From positions 13,856 through 77,855 of the forward strand of contig JAFNEO010000046.1 of the NCBI GenBank assembly GCA_017886205.1: a DNA stretch of 64,000 bases, in the 5' to 3' direction. Numbering within the stretch: the first letter of the stretch is position 1; each line of letters begins with the position of its first letter. Under the pieces are notes generated by a model, which saw only the letters and a list, made by a program, of their open reading frames with translations, was not told the DNA's origin and did no database searches. This document shows positions 17,683 to 25,902 of the stretch, one piece after another. Made by a program: the position numbers and the translations under genes. The DNA is from Candidatus Aminicenantota bacterium. GTDB taxonomy: Bacteria; Acidobacteriota; Aminicenantia; Aminicenantales; UBA8522.

Positions 17683-17727
17683 GAAAAATAGGCTGCCTTC
17701 TTGACCTTACGGCAGGAAGGCAGCCTA
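17683..17727 (-). terminator. Rho-independent terminator of an upstream reverse-strand transcript
   Basis: A perfect 12-base-pair stem (17689-17700 with 17716-17727), a 15-base loop and, read on the reverse strand, TATTTTTC directly after the stem. It lies only 17 bases before the -35 box of the btuB promoter, so it insulates the riboswitch from whatever is transcribed upstream. No recognised protein gene ends here. Confidence 0.75.
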
Positions 17728-18009
17728 CTCAAGGGAATGGATGGATAGATAAGCAGTGTGTATCAGGAACTCCTGGAATAAAGGAGGGGTAAAAAGGAGG
17801 CGCTTGCTTGGGAGGTTTCCTTCAGGAGCTCTCTTCTTTATCATCTCATTTATATATACGCTCGATCGGTGAAAAAAGTTGCAGCGGACGGGCCAGGAAT
17901 CCGGGTTGATCCGATTTTGGCGGGTGATGAACGGACTTCGGATAGGGGACGGCAAGATTAAGCAGACTTATTCAACCGTTCGATTTTTTATATCCCCCTC
18001 TTAAACTCA
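17683..18009 (-). ncRNA. Candidate small RNA with three CCUCC anti-Shine-Dalgarno motifs
   Basis: A predicted transcript of about 327 bases bounded by a strong promoter (18016-18045) and a perfect terminator (17683-17727), standing alone between the btuB and aminotransferase units. Read on the reverse strand, the second half contains three C-rich motifs, AACCUCCCAAG, GCGCCUCCUUUUU and CCCCUCCUUUAU (about 17783-17815), complementary to ribosome-binding sites. This feature is known from C-rich regulatory RNAs in other bacteria. The best ORF inside (17725-17955, TTG start, 76 residues) has no ribosome-binding site, runs into the terminator stem and resembles no protein I know. I do not recognise an RNA family; 6S, tmRNA, RNase P and SRP signatures are absent. 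Confidence 0.45.
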
Positions 18010-18015
18010 CTGAAT

Positions 18016-18045
18016 ATTATAACATAGTTTCTTACTTCAATGCAA
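18016..18045 (-). promoter_or_regulatory. Predicted promoter of the candidate small RNA
   Basis: On the reverse strand: TTGCAT (18040-18045), 18-base spacer, a perfect TATAAT (18016-18021), in strongly AT-rich DNA. Predicted start near 18009. Confidence 0.6.
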
Positions 18046-18174
18046 GCATTTTTTCATAATAATTAAAAAATTCTTGTGGGGATGTTTTGGGAGCAGTTTT
18101 TACCCAGGAAAAGGGCCTCTTTTAACGCGATTTCGGCGCTAACCCTGGAAATAAAGGCGCCGTTTCTGCCGTTT

Positions 18175-18202
18175 TTGACTCGTTTGGCTTGTTTTTTATA
18201 GA
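18175..18202 (+). promoter_or_regulatory. Predicted sigma70-type promoter for the aminotransferase unit
   Basis: TTGACT (18175-18180), 16-base spacer, TATAGA (18197-18202). The aminotransferase start codon is 55 bases further on, with AGGAGA in front of it. Confidence 0.6.
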
Positions 18203-18257
18203 ATGAAGCCGAGAAAAGCCCAAAATCACACCGCTTATAGCCAGGAGATAACGGACC

Positions 18258-19415
18258 ATGAACCGGCATTTCAAACTCTTTACACCCGGGCCCGGAGACG
18301 TGGACGACGACGTCCTTGAGGCGGCGGGGAGGCCGATGCTTCGCCATTACGGGCCGGGGTGGATGGGGATTTACAACGAACTTCAGACGCTTCTCAAGCA
18401 GGTCTTCGGGACGCAGAATGATCTGTTCCTCGTACCCGGTGCCGCCTCGGCCCTGCACGATATGGCCATCGGCAGCCTGCTGGCGACCGGTCAGAAAATT
18501 ATCGTCGGTCACAACGGATTCTTCGGCGAGCGGCTGGTCGCCATAGCTGAAGCGTACGGGTTGACCGTGGTGCCTTTGGCGGCGCCGTTGGGCCAGCCGC
18601 TCGACCCGGATGAGTTGCGGAGGCTGCTGCGCGAGAATCCCGACGCGCGGGCGGTGGCCTTGGTTCATCACGAAACGGCCACGACGGTCGTGAACCCGCT
18701 GCGCGCCCTGGCCGAGGCGGTCCGCGAGGCCGGCAGGGTGATTGTGGTGGATGCGGTATCCTCGCTGGGCGGCATCGAGTTGCCCGTCGACGAGTGGGGC
18801 ATTGACGTCTGTGTGACAGCTTCAAATAAATGCCTGGAAGCGCTGCCGGGCGTTGGTTTTGTGAGTGTCGGCCCGCGGGCTTGGGAGTTGGTGGACAGTC
18901 AACCCGGCCTGGGACATGGATGGTACCTCGACCTCAAAACCTGGCGCCACTATGCCCAGGAATGGGGTTCCTGGCATCCCACTCCCGTGACCATGCCCGT
19001 GAACATCCTGCTGGGGGTGCTGGCCAGGTTGCGCAAGATCGTCGAAGGCGGGCTCGAGGAGCACCTGGCCAAGTACGTGCGGGCCAGCCGGATCGTGCGC
19101 ACGGGCCTGCGCAACGCGGGGTTCGAGATGTTTGTGCCCGATGAGTACGCCGCGCCGATCGTCACCGCCGTCAAGGCGCGGCCCGAGTTCGAAGTTGCGG
19201 AACTCAGTAGGTGGTTGGAGAACGAGCGCGGCTTGGTCGTCGGCGGGGCCCTGGGTGAGCTGGCGGGCAAGATGTTCCGGGTGGGACATCTGGGCAAGGC
19301 CGCCACACGGGAATACCTGTTGGATTTTCTTGTGGCCGTCGAGGAATTCTTGCGATACAAGGGCATTCGCGTGCCATTGGGGGCGACGCTGGTGGGATTA
19401 TCAACGAGCGATTAA
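18258..19415 (+). CDS. PLP-dependent class V aminotransferase (serine-pyruvate/alanine-glyoxylate type)
   Basis: A 385-residue fold-type I, class V aminotransferase. It opens with FTPGPGDVDDDVL and LRHYGPGWMGIY, typical of alanine-glyoxylate and serine-pyruvate aminotransferases. The PLP-anchoring lysine is K191 in ASNKCLEALPGVGF, and the cofactor-binding aspartate lies in VIVVDAVSSLGG. Members transfer an amino group from serine or alanine to glyoxylate or pyruvate; a phosphonate transaminase of the same class is an alternative. AGGAGA precedes the ATG by 9 bases, under a good promoter. The next gene, encoding a B3/4-domain protein, follows after 21 bases and is probably cotranscribed. Confidence 0.87.
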   Translation: MNRHFKLFTPGPGDVDDDVLEAAGRPMLRHYGPGWMGIYNELQTLLKQVFGTQNDLFLVPGAASALHDMAIGSLLATGQKIIVGHNGFFGERLVAIAEAYGLTVVPLAAPLGQPLDPDELRRLLRENPDARAVALVHHETATTVVNPLRALAEAVREAGRVIVVDAVSSLGGIELPVDEWGIDVCVTASNKCLEALPGVGFVSVGPRAWELVDSQPGLGHGWYLDLKTWRHYAQEWGSWHPTPVTMPVNILLGVLARLRKIVEGGLEEHLAKYVRASRIVRTGLRNAGFEMFVPDEYAAPIVTAVKARPEFEVAELSRWLENERGLVVGGALGELAGKMFRVGHLGKAATREYLLDFLVAVEEFLRYKGIRVPLGATLVGLSTSD

Positions 19416-19436
19416 AAAACTTGAGAGGGTCGAGAT

Positions 19437-20153
19437 ATGAAAGAGCTGCATTATTCTATAGCCGATGAGATATTCGCTCGGTTCCCCGGGTATGCTCGCG
19501 GTGTTGTCCTCGCCTATGATGTGGCGAATGGAGAGTCTTCGAGTGAGGTTGTCTCACTGCTGCGCGATGCGGAAGCTTCCGTTTATAATCAGCTCAAGAT
19601 CGAGACCATAGCGGAGCATCCGAGAATAAAGTCCTGGAGAGAGGCCTACCGGTCCTTCGGGGCCAGGCCGAGCGAGTTCCGTTCATCCATCGAGGCGATG
19701 GCGCGGCGGGCCTTGCGGCATGATTCCCTGCCGTCCATCAATGCCCTGGTTGATATCGGAAACGCCGTGTCTTTGCGATATCTAGTCCCCACGGGCGGAC
19801 ACGCTATCGATGTCCTTACCCAAGACATCGCCCTGCGTCCGGCGAAAGGCGATGAGACGTTTACCCCATTCGGCTCGGAACAAGCTGAGTCGCCCCTGCC
19901 CGGAGAGATCATCTTTGCCGAAGGGAACATTGTCCTAACGCGGCGGTGGACGTGGCGGCAGGCGAATCACACCCTGACGCTGCCCACGACAAAGGCCATC
20001 GAGTACAACGTTGACGGACTCCCGCCCATTCCCGTCTCGGAAGTCGACGAGATCTGCAGGCGAGTCATGGACTTAATCAGGCGATTCTGCGGGGGACGGG
20101 CCCGCTATGAGATACTTACGCGGGAGCATCCGCGGATCAAGCTGACCGAGTAA
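19437..20153 (+). CDS. Stand-alone B3/4-domain protein (PheRS-beta-like editing domain)
   Basis: A 238-residue protein matching the solo B3/4 domain otherwise found inside the phenylalanyl-tRNA synthetase beta chain. Recognisable pieces are RIKSWREAYRSFG, SSIEAMARRAL, LPSINALVDIGNAVSLRY and PTGGHAIDVL in the N-terminal two thirds, and WTWRQANHTLTLP near the end. In PheRS this domain hydrolyses mischarged Tyr-tRNA-Phe; free-standing copies are suspected trans-editing or RNA-binding proteins (family knowledge, function unproven). GAGAGGGTCGAG precedes the ATG. It follows the class V aminotransferase in one transcription unit and converges with the transglutaminase-like gene. Confidence 0.8.
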   Translation: MKELHYSIADEIFARFPGYARGVVLAYDVANGESSSEVVSLLRDAEASVYNQLKIETIAEHPRIKSWREAYRSFGARPSEFRSSIEAMARRALRHDSLPSINALVDIGNAVSLRYLVPTGGHAIDVLTQDIALRPAKGDETFTPFGSEQAESPLPGEIIFAEGNIVLTRRWTWRQANHTLTLPTTKAIEYNVDGLPPIPVSEVDEICRRVMDLIRRFCGGRARYEILTREHPRIKLTE

Positions 20154-20230
20154 ATGCTCAAAGCAGATTAGTTTTCGAGCTAGGAGATCAACCTGCGGAC
20201 TGGGACCGGCATCGCGCTCGTCCTGGTCGA

Positions 20231-20854
20231 CTAACTTCGCTTTGGCTTGTACAGGCCCTCGGGCTTGGCGCCCATCAGGCCGGCCTTTACCAAATCCTTG
20301 TCCGTCCGGTTGAGCCGGCGGATCATACCTCGTGTAATAACGGGGATGTGCTTGATAGCATTCAGTTTATCGCCGATGTACTCCAGGTCTTCGTCGGTCG
20401 TCATCCAATGCCGTCCGTCGAACTGGCTGAGGTCGAGCGGCCGCGAATAGCTGCGCATGGTTTTTTCGCCGAGAGGGTTGAAATAGACGTCGAAGTAGGA
20501 CATGACAATTTCCCGGAGCGATCGGTAGACCGGTTCGCGGAAGCGGATCACCGTGTAGTTGGACTTGGCCACGGCGCCCCAGAGCCCGCGCTCTTTGAAC
20601 ACGGCGATGACATGGTCGTCGTCGTTCCAGGAACGGATGTCGACGAGGCGCGGCCGATGGCCGAGTTGACGCAGGGCGGCCGCCGCGAAGATCGCTCCCT
20701 CGAAACAGTGGGCCTTTCTTTCTTTGATGATCCAACGCGGCGACCGGGCGCCGTAATCCGGATCATAGGCCATCCGGTTCAGGTAGAGCTGGATTTTGAT
20801 CGGGCTGGAGAGCTTGCCGAACAAGCGCAATTCCGCTTTGGTCCAGGTTTCCAT
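20231..20854 (-). CDS. Transglutaminase-like / cysteine-protease-fold protein
   Basis: A 207-residue soluble protein with features of the transglutaminase-like superfamily: C50 in RKAHCFEGAIFAAAALR, the usual nucleophile context, and H81 in WNDDDHVIAVF, the usual histidine. A basic C-terminal tail (KPEGLYKPKRS) and a mostly alpha/beta core follow. No signal peptide is seen. Activity as a peptidase, transglutaminase or non-catalytic relative cannot be decided by eye. It is the last gene of the long reverse-strand run starting with ilvE, but a repeat element and a 110-base gap separate it from the GH172 gene. The predicted ATG has no strong ribosome-binding site. Confidence 0.72.
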   Translation of the reverse strand: METWTKAELRLFGKLSSPIKIQLYLNRMAYDPDYGARSPRWIIKERKAHCFEGAIFAAAALRQLGHRPRLVDIRSWNDDDHVIAVFKERGLWGAVAKSNYTVIRFREPVYRSLREIVMSYFDVYFNPLGEKTMRSYSRPLDLSQFDGRHWMTTDEDLEYIGDKLNAIKHIPVITRGMIRRLNRTDKDLVKAGLMGAKPEGLYKPKRS

Positions 20855-20883
20855 ATCAGGTCTTTCTGAGTTTTATAAAACAC

Positions 20884-20939
20884 GAAATTTTGGGGACACG
20901 ATCCGAATTCCAGAGAATTCGGTCATGTCCCCAAATTTC
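20884..20939. repeat. GGGGACA palindromic element
   Basis: A compact 56-base palindrome: GAAATTTTGGGGACA at the left, TGTCCCCAAATTTC at the right, with an inner hairpin CCGAATTC-CAGA-GAATTCGG. The outer sequence matches the arms of the element at 8862-9008. It sits between the GH172 and transglutaminase-like genes and could act as a transcription barrier or as the footprint of a mobile unit. No transposase is adjacent. Confidence 0.65.
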
Positions 20940-20965
20940 TCGCGGCGACAAACTGAGTTTGTGTT

Positions 20966-22984
20966 TCAATCTTTCGGCTCTGTGGCGTAGCGGAGAGCGC
21001 CGTCAGGATCGGCGAAGCGCAGGTAGAAGCCCCAGCCGCCGTCGCCCTGGAGCACCTTGATAAGGACCTTGTTCCAGCCCTTACGGAGCGAGACCTTGAC
21101 CTTGTCCTGGTCGGGATAGTGGCCCCGGTAGGCCGGGTTAGAGTGGACGAGCTCGTCGTTGAGCCAGACGCGCACCCCGTCGTCGCTCCCGAGGAGAATG
21201 TGAGTCGTCCGATCGTCGGGCGAATGGACATAGGCCAGGCCGTAGATCAAGACCCGTTCGTTCGGCTGGAAGAGATCGTTCAGGTTCAGGAAACCGTCGG
21301 CCAGCGCGGCGGCTTTTTTCCAGGCGACTTCCATCCCGCCCTTGCCGGCGTATCTCTTGTTGAGCGCGATCTCTTTCTCCGGGGGATAGGCGACCGAGAG
21401 ATAGTCCATATCCGGGGCATCGAACGGCCCGACGAGCGACCATTCGGTGATGAAGCGGCGCTCGGCCGGGACGAGGCTTAGTCCGACAAAGGCCATATCC
21501 GTGCCGAGCGCTTTCTCGTTCTTCCCGGTGACACGCAAGCTGATGGTGTTGGCTTCCCCCTCGAGCAGGACGCCGGCGAGGGAGAGCCTGGCGATCCCGG
21601 CCTCTAGGGCATATCCGTCCAGGGCGGCGCAGAGCGGTTTTCCGTCCGCTCCGGCCGCGAACGCCGACACCTCTCCCCTGGCCGGTCCTTTGAGGAAATA
21701 GAGGTCGATGTTATAGCGCTCTTTGGCCTCCACGGGGAAGGTCAGCTTGGCCTCTGTCCCCCTATTCACACCTTCGGTCTGCGCTCCCTCGGTCGTCAAC
21801 GCCGCGTAGCGAGACCCGTCCGGGCCGTAGAACGACGTCGCGAGCGGGGAAAGACTCGCCGATTCAATGGTCAGTCCTTTTTCCTTGTCCTCGAAAACGG
21901 CGCCCGCGGGGGACTCTTTTTTCTCCCACGTCGGCAGGATAAAGTCGTCCGGCGGTTCGAGCGCATAGGGGAGCCTTTTGTCCACAGGGGCGAGGGGCGG
22001 GAAAGGCTTGTGGGGCTCAGCCTGGTACCAGTAGGCTACCGACGAAAAGTTGTCTGCGCGGTCATTGGCGTGGCCGTGTTCGATGGTCACGAGAATCGAT
22101 CTGGTGAACGGGATGGGGTCGGGGATATGGAAGCGGTAGACGGTCGCCTTGGAGCCGGCCTGGAAATCCTCCTCCTGGAGCGGGCAGCCGTAGAACAGGT
22201 TCTCGTCCTCGCGCATGCCCCAGGCGTCGGAAAAGTAGTCCTCGGAGCCGGTGCCATGAAGGGACGGCGCTTTTTCGCCGTCCACGAAGATCATGTCGTC
22301 TCCTTCGCCCCACCAGCCCATGGCCCGCTGCAGCACGCTCAGGTTGCAGCCGACGTAGTGGCCCCGACCCTCGGCGTCGAGCAGGACATAGTACCGATCC
22401 GGGGCGCAGGGCATCTCCTGGCGGTATTGGGCGTGAAAGTACGGAGTGAACTCTCGGAGTTCTTTGAGTACTCGGTAGTCCACATAGTAATAGAAGGCCG
22501 CTACTGGCTTCCGGCCTTCGTTGGTCACCGTGATGCGGGCGGACCTGCGGAAGGGCATATGCCAATAGCCATTGCGGGCCCGGCCCTCGCTCGAGCAGTT
22601 GATGGGAAGGGAACTGAAACTCCGGTCGAGGCCGTGGCCGACCCCGAAAAAGTCGCCGATCGGCGCTTCCACCGAAGGTGCCGTCTCGCCGTCCCAGTAC
22701 ATCCGCAGGACGAGCTTGCGGCCGTAGAACGGCTCGGCGGCGATGGTCACCCAGATATGGTGGATGGCGCCGGGACCGGGGATCTCGGCCAGGACGGCCG
22801 TCGCGCCCGGCTCGATGGTCAGGGAGTCGCGGTTCCCGCCGCTGCGGTCGTAGGACGAGATCCGCCGGCTGACATAATCCTGCGGTTGGCCCAGGCTGCT
22901 GAGGACGTCCTGTCCGAGGGCCGGGAGTGTCGAGCCGAAAACAAAAGATAAGAAGATCCATGGAGCCGCCGATTTCTTACACAC
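20966..22984 (-). CDS. Exported GH172-family (DUF2961) glycoside hydrolase with C-terminal beta domain
   Basis: A 672-residue exported protein. After a signal peptide (about 1-24, ending ALGQ) comes a DUF2961/GH172 domain (about 35-365) with PGAIHHIWVTIAAEP, GDFFGVGHGLD, MPFRRSARITVTNEG and GWWGEGDDMIFVDGE then GTGSEDYFSDAWG, the acidic residues expected at the active site. A C-terminal beta-sandwich region (about 530-670, with LGSDDGVRVWLNDELVH) looks like a carbohydrate-binding or adhesive module. GH172 enzymes act on fructofuranosides or arabinofuranosides; specificity here is unknown. The frame opens with GTG 22984, yet a perfect GGAGGTGA lies 22 bases upstream and the nearest ATG (22989) is out of frame, so the start is doubtful. 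Confidence 0.82.
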   Translation of the reverse strand: MCKKSAAPWIFLSFVFGSTLPALGQDVLSSLGQPQDYVSRRISSYDRSGGNRDSLTIEPGATAVLAEIPGPGAIHHIWVTIAAEPFYGRKLVLRMYWDGETAPSVEAPIGDFFGVGHGLDRSFSSLPINCSSEGRARNGYWHMPFRRSARITVTNEGRKPVAAFYYYVDYRVLKELREFTPYFHAQYRQEMPCAPDRYYVLLDAEGRGHYVGCNLSVLQRAMGWWGEGDDMIFVDGEKAPSLHGTGSEDYFSDAWGMREDENLFYGCPLQEEDFQAGSKATVYRFHIPDPIPFTRSILVTIEHGHANDRADNFSSVAYWYQAEPHKPFPPLAPVDKRLPYALEPPDDFILPTWEKKESPAGAVFEDKEKGLTIESASLSPLATSFYGPDGSRYAALTTEGAQTEGVNRGTEAKLTFPVEAKERYNIDLYFLKGPARGEVSAFAAGADGKPLCAALDGYALEAGIARLSLAGVLLEGEANTISLRVTGKNEKALGTDMAFVGLSLVPAERRFITEWSLVGPFDAPDMDYLSVAYPPEKEIALNKRYAGKGGMEVAWKKAAALADGFLNLNDLFQPNERVLIYGLAYVHSPDDRTTHILLGSDDGVRVWLNDELVHSNPAYRGHYPDQDKVKVSLRKGWNKVLIKVLQGDGGWGFYLRFADPDGALRYATEPKD

Positions 22985-23003
22985 CGCATGTATCGCCGTG
23001 TTT

Positions 23004-24539
23004 TCACCTCCCAGGGAGCCCGGGTTTGCGGAAGAAATTCGAGGCCGGGATGACCATCACCTTTTCGGCCTTGACCTCGAGAGGATAGGCCTGGATGACC
23101 TGGTCCTCGTCGAGCACCGCCTTGGGCATATTGGGGTTGGCGTAGACGATCGGCGAGGCCGCGTTCTCGACGAGCGCCTTTTTCAAGCCCTCGCCGTCCT
23201 GGGTGATAACGGCGATGTAGACGTTCCTGAAGTTCAGGTACTTCCGGATGGCCCGGTTGACGTCCTCCCGGGTGAGTCTGGGGAACCGCGCCTGTGCTTC
23301 AGCCAGAAAATCTTCGTAGCCGTAGTATCGGGAGTCACTCTTCCAACCCAGCCGTTCTTCCAGCGTCTGGGCGTAGAGCTTGGTGTAGTTCAGGAGATAC
23401 GTGCGGACGAGCTCGAAGCGCTCCTCCGAGATCCCTTCCTCGACGAGCTTCCTCAGTTCCCGCAGCGCCTGCCGGATGACGAAGTGCCGGTTGGAGTTGG
23501 CCAGCGGCCGGATCCAGATGGAAAAATACTGCTGCTGCCGGCAGGTGTTGGTGGACGGGAACTTGTCGCGGCCCTGGATGAAATGCTCGATATAGGCATA
23601 ATCGCCGTAGTTCTGGCCCCTTTCCTCGCGGATTTTCTGGAAGAGATGGGAGACGTGCTGGCGGTGCTCGCCGAAATGGGAGCCGGCGATCCAGAGAGCG
23701 AAGAAATCATCGCTCGCCCGGGTGAGGGATACCGGGAAGCCCATGGATATGGCCGTCGCGGGCGTCTGCTTATCGGCGATGACGACCTCGAGGCCCTCCG
23801 GCATCCGCTGCGGGGGCAGGCTGAAGTGCGGCGTGAACGTCTGCGGCAGCGCTCCGAAGTCGGCTGTCATCCGGGCCGCGAAATCGGCGGGATATCCCCC
23901 CGCCAGGCCGATGACGATATTCCCCTGGACCAGCTGGTCCTTATAGAAAGCCCGGACATCGTCCGGCGTGATGCTGCTCACGGTCTCGACCGTTCCCGAG
24001 GGCGGATGATGATAGGGATGCCCCTCATAGAGCATCAGGTTGAGGATCTCCTTCCCGAACGGCTCGTCCATGTTGCTGACGAGAGTCTTCTCGAGAAAGT
24101 TGAGCTGGTTGGTCTTAAGGCGGTTAAAGTCCTCTTCACGGAACCCCGGGTCGAGCAGCATCTCCTTGAAAATAGCGTAGTAGCGGTCGAGGTTGTCGCG
24201 ATGGACGGTCCCCGAAAAGACCGACATCTCCTTGTCCACCCGCACCGCGACGCCAGCCGCCATCGGGTAGAAAGCGTCAGTTAATTCTTTGTATGTCCTG
24301 GTCCTGGTGCCGCCGCCGGCCAGAAGGCCGAAGGTGAGGCTGGCCAACCCCTCTTTTCCCGTGGGGTCGTTGGCCGAGCCCACCTTGACCAGGATCCTGA
24401 TGTGGACGAGCGGATTGCCCTCGAGTGGCAGCAGCTCCGAGGTCAGCGTATTCGGGTTTTCCTTGTGGCAGGATATACTCATGATCATCATCCCCAAGGC
24501 GATTATTCCGAGGACTCCGAAAAGCATCCTCTTTCTCAT
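23004..24539 (-). CDS. M16-family peptidase, non-catalytic partner subunit
   Basis: A 511-residue M16-like protein with an N-terminal membrane-targeting segment whose cysteine at residue 24 (MIMSISC) may be lipidated. The usual zinc motif HxxEH is absent: the corresponding region reads KEGLASLTFGLLAGGG. The rest keeps the M16 fold, including LVQGNIVIGLAGGYP and a C-terminal half. Such inactive partners pair with an active M16 subunit to form a clam-shell oligopeptidase (family knowledge). The ATG at 24539 overlaps the stop of the active-subunit gene (ATGA) behind a GGAGGGAG ribosome-binding site. An in-frame extension upstream to 25085 only re-reads the neighbouring gene in another frame and is not real. 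Confidence 0.88.
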   Translation of the reverse strand: MRKRMLFGVLGIIALGMMIMSISCHKENPNTLTSELLPLEGNPLVHIRILVKVGSANDPTGKEGLASLTFGLLAGGGTRTRTYKELTDAFYPMAAGVAVRVDKEMSVFSGTVHRDNLDRYYAIFKEMLLDPGFREEDFNRLKTNQLNFLEKTLVSNMDEPFGKEILNLMLYEGHPYHHPPSGTVETVSSITPDDVRAFYKDQLVQGNIVIGLAGGYPADFAARMTADFGALPQTFTPHFSLPPQRMPEGLEVVIADKQTPATAISMGFPVSLTRASDDFFALWIAGSHFGEHRQHVSHLFQKIREERGQNYGDYAYIEHFIQGRDKFPSTNTCRQQQYFSIWIRPLANSNRHFVIRQALRELRKLVEEGISEERFELVRTYLLNYTKLYAQTLEERLGWKSDSRYYGYEDFLAEAQARFPRLTREDVNRAIRKYLNFRNVYIAVITQDGEGLKKALVENAASPIVYANPNMPKAVLDEDQVIQAYPLEVKAEKVMVIPASNFFRKPGLPGR

Positions 24540-25879
24540 CGGGCGCTCCCTCCGCTGAGTGTGGCCACGGTGCTCCTGGCCTTGACGAAGTACTTCCTGG
24601 CCATGGCCGTGATGTCCTGGGGAGTGACCTGTTCGTAGAGGCCGTAGAGCCTGTTTAGTGTCGCCGGGTCGGTGGCCAGGCTGACATAAAAAGAGAGGAC
24701 CCCGGCCACTCCGTCCGTTGTCCCCAGCTGGTTGGCGAGCGCGTACTTGAGGTTGGACTTGATCTTGGCCAGGAGGTCCGGGGCGACCGGCTCGCTCTTC
24801 AGCCGCTCGACCTCGTTCCAGATAGCTTCCTCGACAGAGGGCAGGTCCTCGTCCTTCTTGACGACCGCGCTCAGGCTGAGAAGGTAGGGGTCGCGGTGGC
24901 TCTCGAAATCGGCGGAAAGAGAGAGGCACTTCTGTTCGCTGATGACCAACCTCTGGTAGAGAGGGGAGGACGGCGAAAAGGCGGCCTCGGCCATGAGGTC
25001 GAGGGCGGCCTGGTCGATCGCGACATCGGAGTAGGCGGGTCCGTGGAAGCCGATGGCCAGCCGGGCGAGCGTCGGCGTCGGCCACTCGTAGTGGGCCCGC
25101 TTGGCCTCTGTCTGCGGCGGCTCTGTCGGAGTCACCAGCGTGTAGTTCGACCGCTCCCAGGAACCATAGTGCTTCCGGATGAGCTCCATAAGCTGGCCGT
25201 GGTCGAAGTCGCCGGCGACGAGGAGGATGGTGTTGTCGGGAGCGTAGAACCTCTGCTTGAAGAGCTGGCTGTATTCGAACTGGTTGGGCATGTCCAGTAT
25301 GTCCCCGAGGTAGCCGAGGGTCGTGTGCTTATAGGAATGGCTGATGAAAGCCGTGTCACGCAGCAGCTCTTCCAGGCGCCGGCCGGGGTTAGAGACGCTG
25401 GCGTAGTATTCGCCCTCGATGACGGGAGCCTCGGTCTTGAGCATCTCCTCGTCGTAGGTGAGGTTGATGAACCGGTCGGCCTCGGTCTCGACGACCTTCC
25501 CCAGGTTCTCTCGCCCGGCGAAGACGACGAAGTAACAGGTAAAGTCGTCGCTCGTGTAGCCGTTAGTGCCCGCTCCCAGGAGCGTCAGGAACTCCTCGTA
25601 GGCGGCACGGGGGACCTTCTTCGTGCCCTTGAACATGATGTGCTCGAAGAAATGGGCGAACCCGGACTTCCCGGGTTCGACCTCGTTGCGTGAGCCCGAG
25701 CGCACGATGGTGTAGTAGGAAATGATGTTCGGGTTGGGAAGCGGGATGGAGACGACTTTGAGCCCGTTGTCCAGCTCTTCGATCTTATAGGCGTAAGGAA
25801 AGATGTCTGAGCTTTTCACCGGCTGCGGAAGGATGAGGAATAAAGAAAGCGAGAGAACCGGAAGAATGAATTTGAGCAT
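24536..25879 (-). CDS. M16-family zinc peptidase, catalytic subunit
   Basis: A 447-residue processing-peptidase-like M16 enzyme with a signal peptide (about 1-23). The inverted zinc motif HFFEH is at residues 76-80, and the third ligand E157 lies in VIEGEYYA at the canonical spacing. FKGTKKVPRAAYEEFLTLLGAGTNGYTSDDFTCY is conserved among M16B peptidases. It hydrolyses oligopeptides, probably in the periplasm, with the non-catalytic partner encoded in the next, overlapping gene. The gene begins 23 bases after the trmO-like gene, so it belongs to the long reverse-strand operon. GGAGG precedes the ATG. Substrates are unknown. Confidence 0.92.
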   Translation of the reverse strand: MLKFILPVLSLSLFLILPQPVKSSDIFPYAYKIEELDNGLKVVSIPLPNPNIISYYTIVRSGSRNEVEPGKSGFAHFFEHIMFKGTKKVPRAAYEEFLTLLGAGTNGYTSDDFTCYFVVFAGRENLGKVVETEADRFINLTYDEEMLKTEAPVIEGEYYASVSNPGRRLEELLRDTAFISHSYKHTTLGYLGDILDMPNQFEYSQLFKQRFYAPDNTILLVAGDFDHGQLMELIRKHYGSWERSNYTLVTPTEPPQTEAKRAHYEWPTPTLARLAIGFHGPAYSDVAIDQAALDLMAEAAFSPSSPLYQRLVISEQKCLSLSADFESHRDPYLLSLSAVVKKDEDLPSVEEAIWNEVERLKSEPVAPDLLAKIKSNLKYALANQLGTTDGVAGVLSFYVSLATDPATLNRLYGLYEQVTPQDITAMARKYFVKARSTVATLSGGSAR

Positions 25880-25902
25880 GGCCGGGACCTCCTCATACAG
25901 TT

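Noticed and set aside
17725-17955. A 76-codon reverse-strand ORF in the gap before the riboswitch
   Set aside because: TTG start without ribosome-binding site, ends inside a terminator stem, no protein-like composition. Treated as part of the candidate RNA.
24540-25085. N-terminal extension of the non-catalytic M16 subunit
   Set aside because: It re-reads the catalytic subunit gene in another frame, is full of Arg/Gly/Pro and precedes an ideal ATGA start with a membrane-targeting segment.
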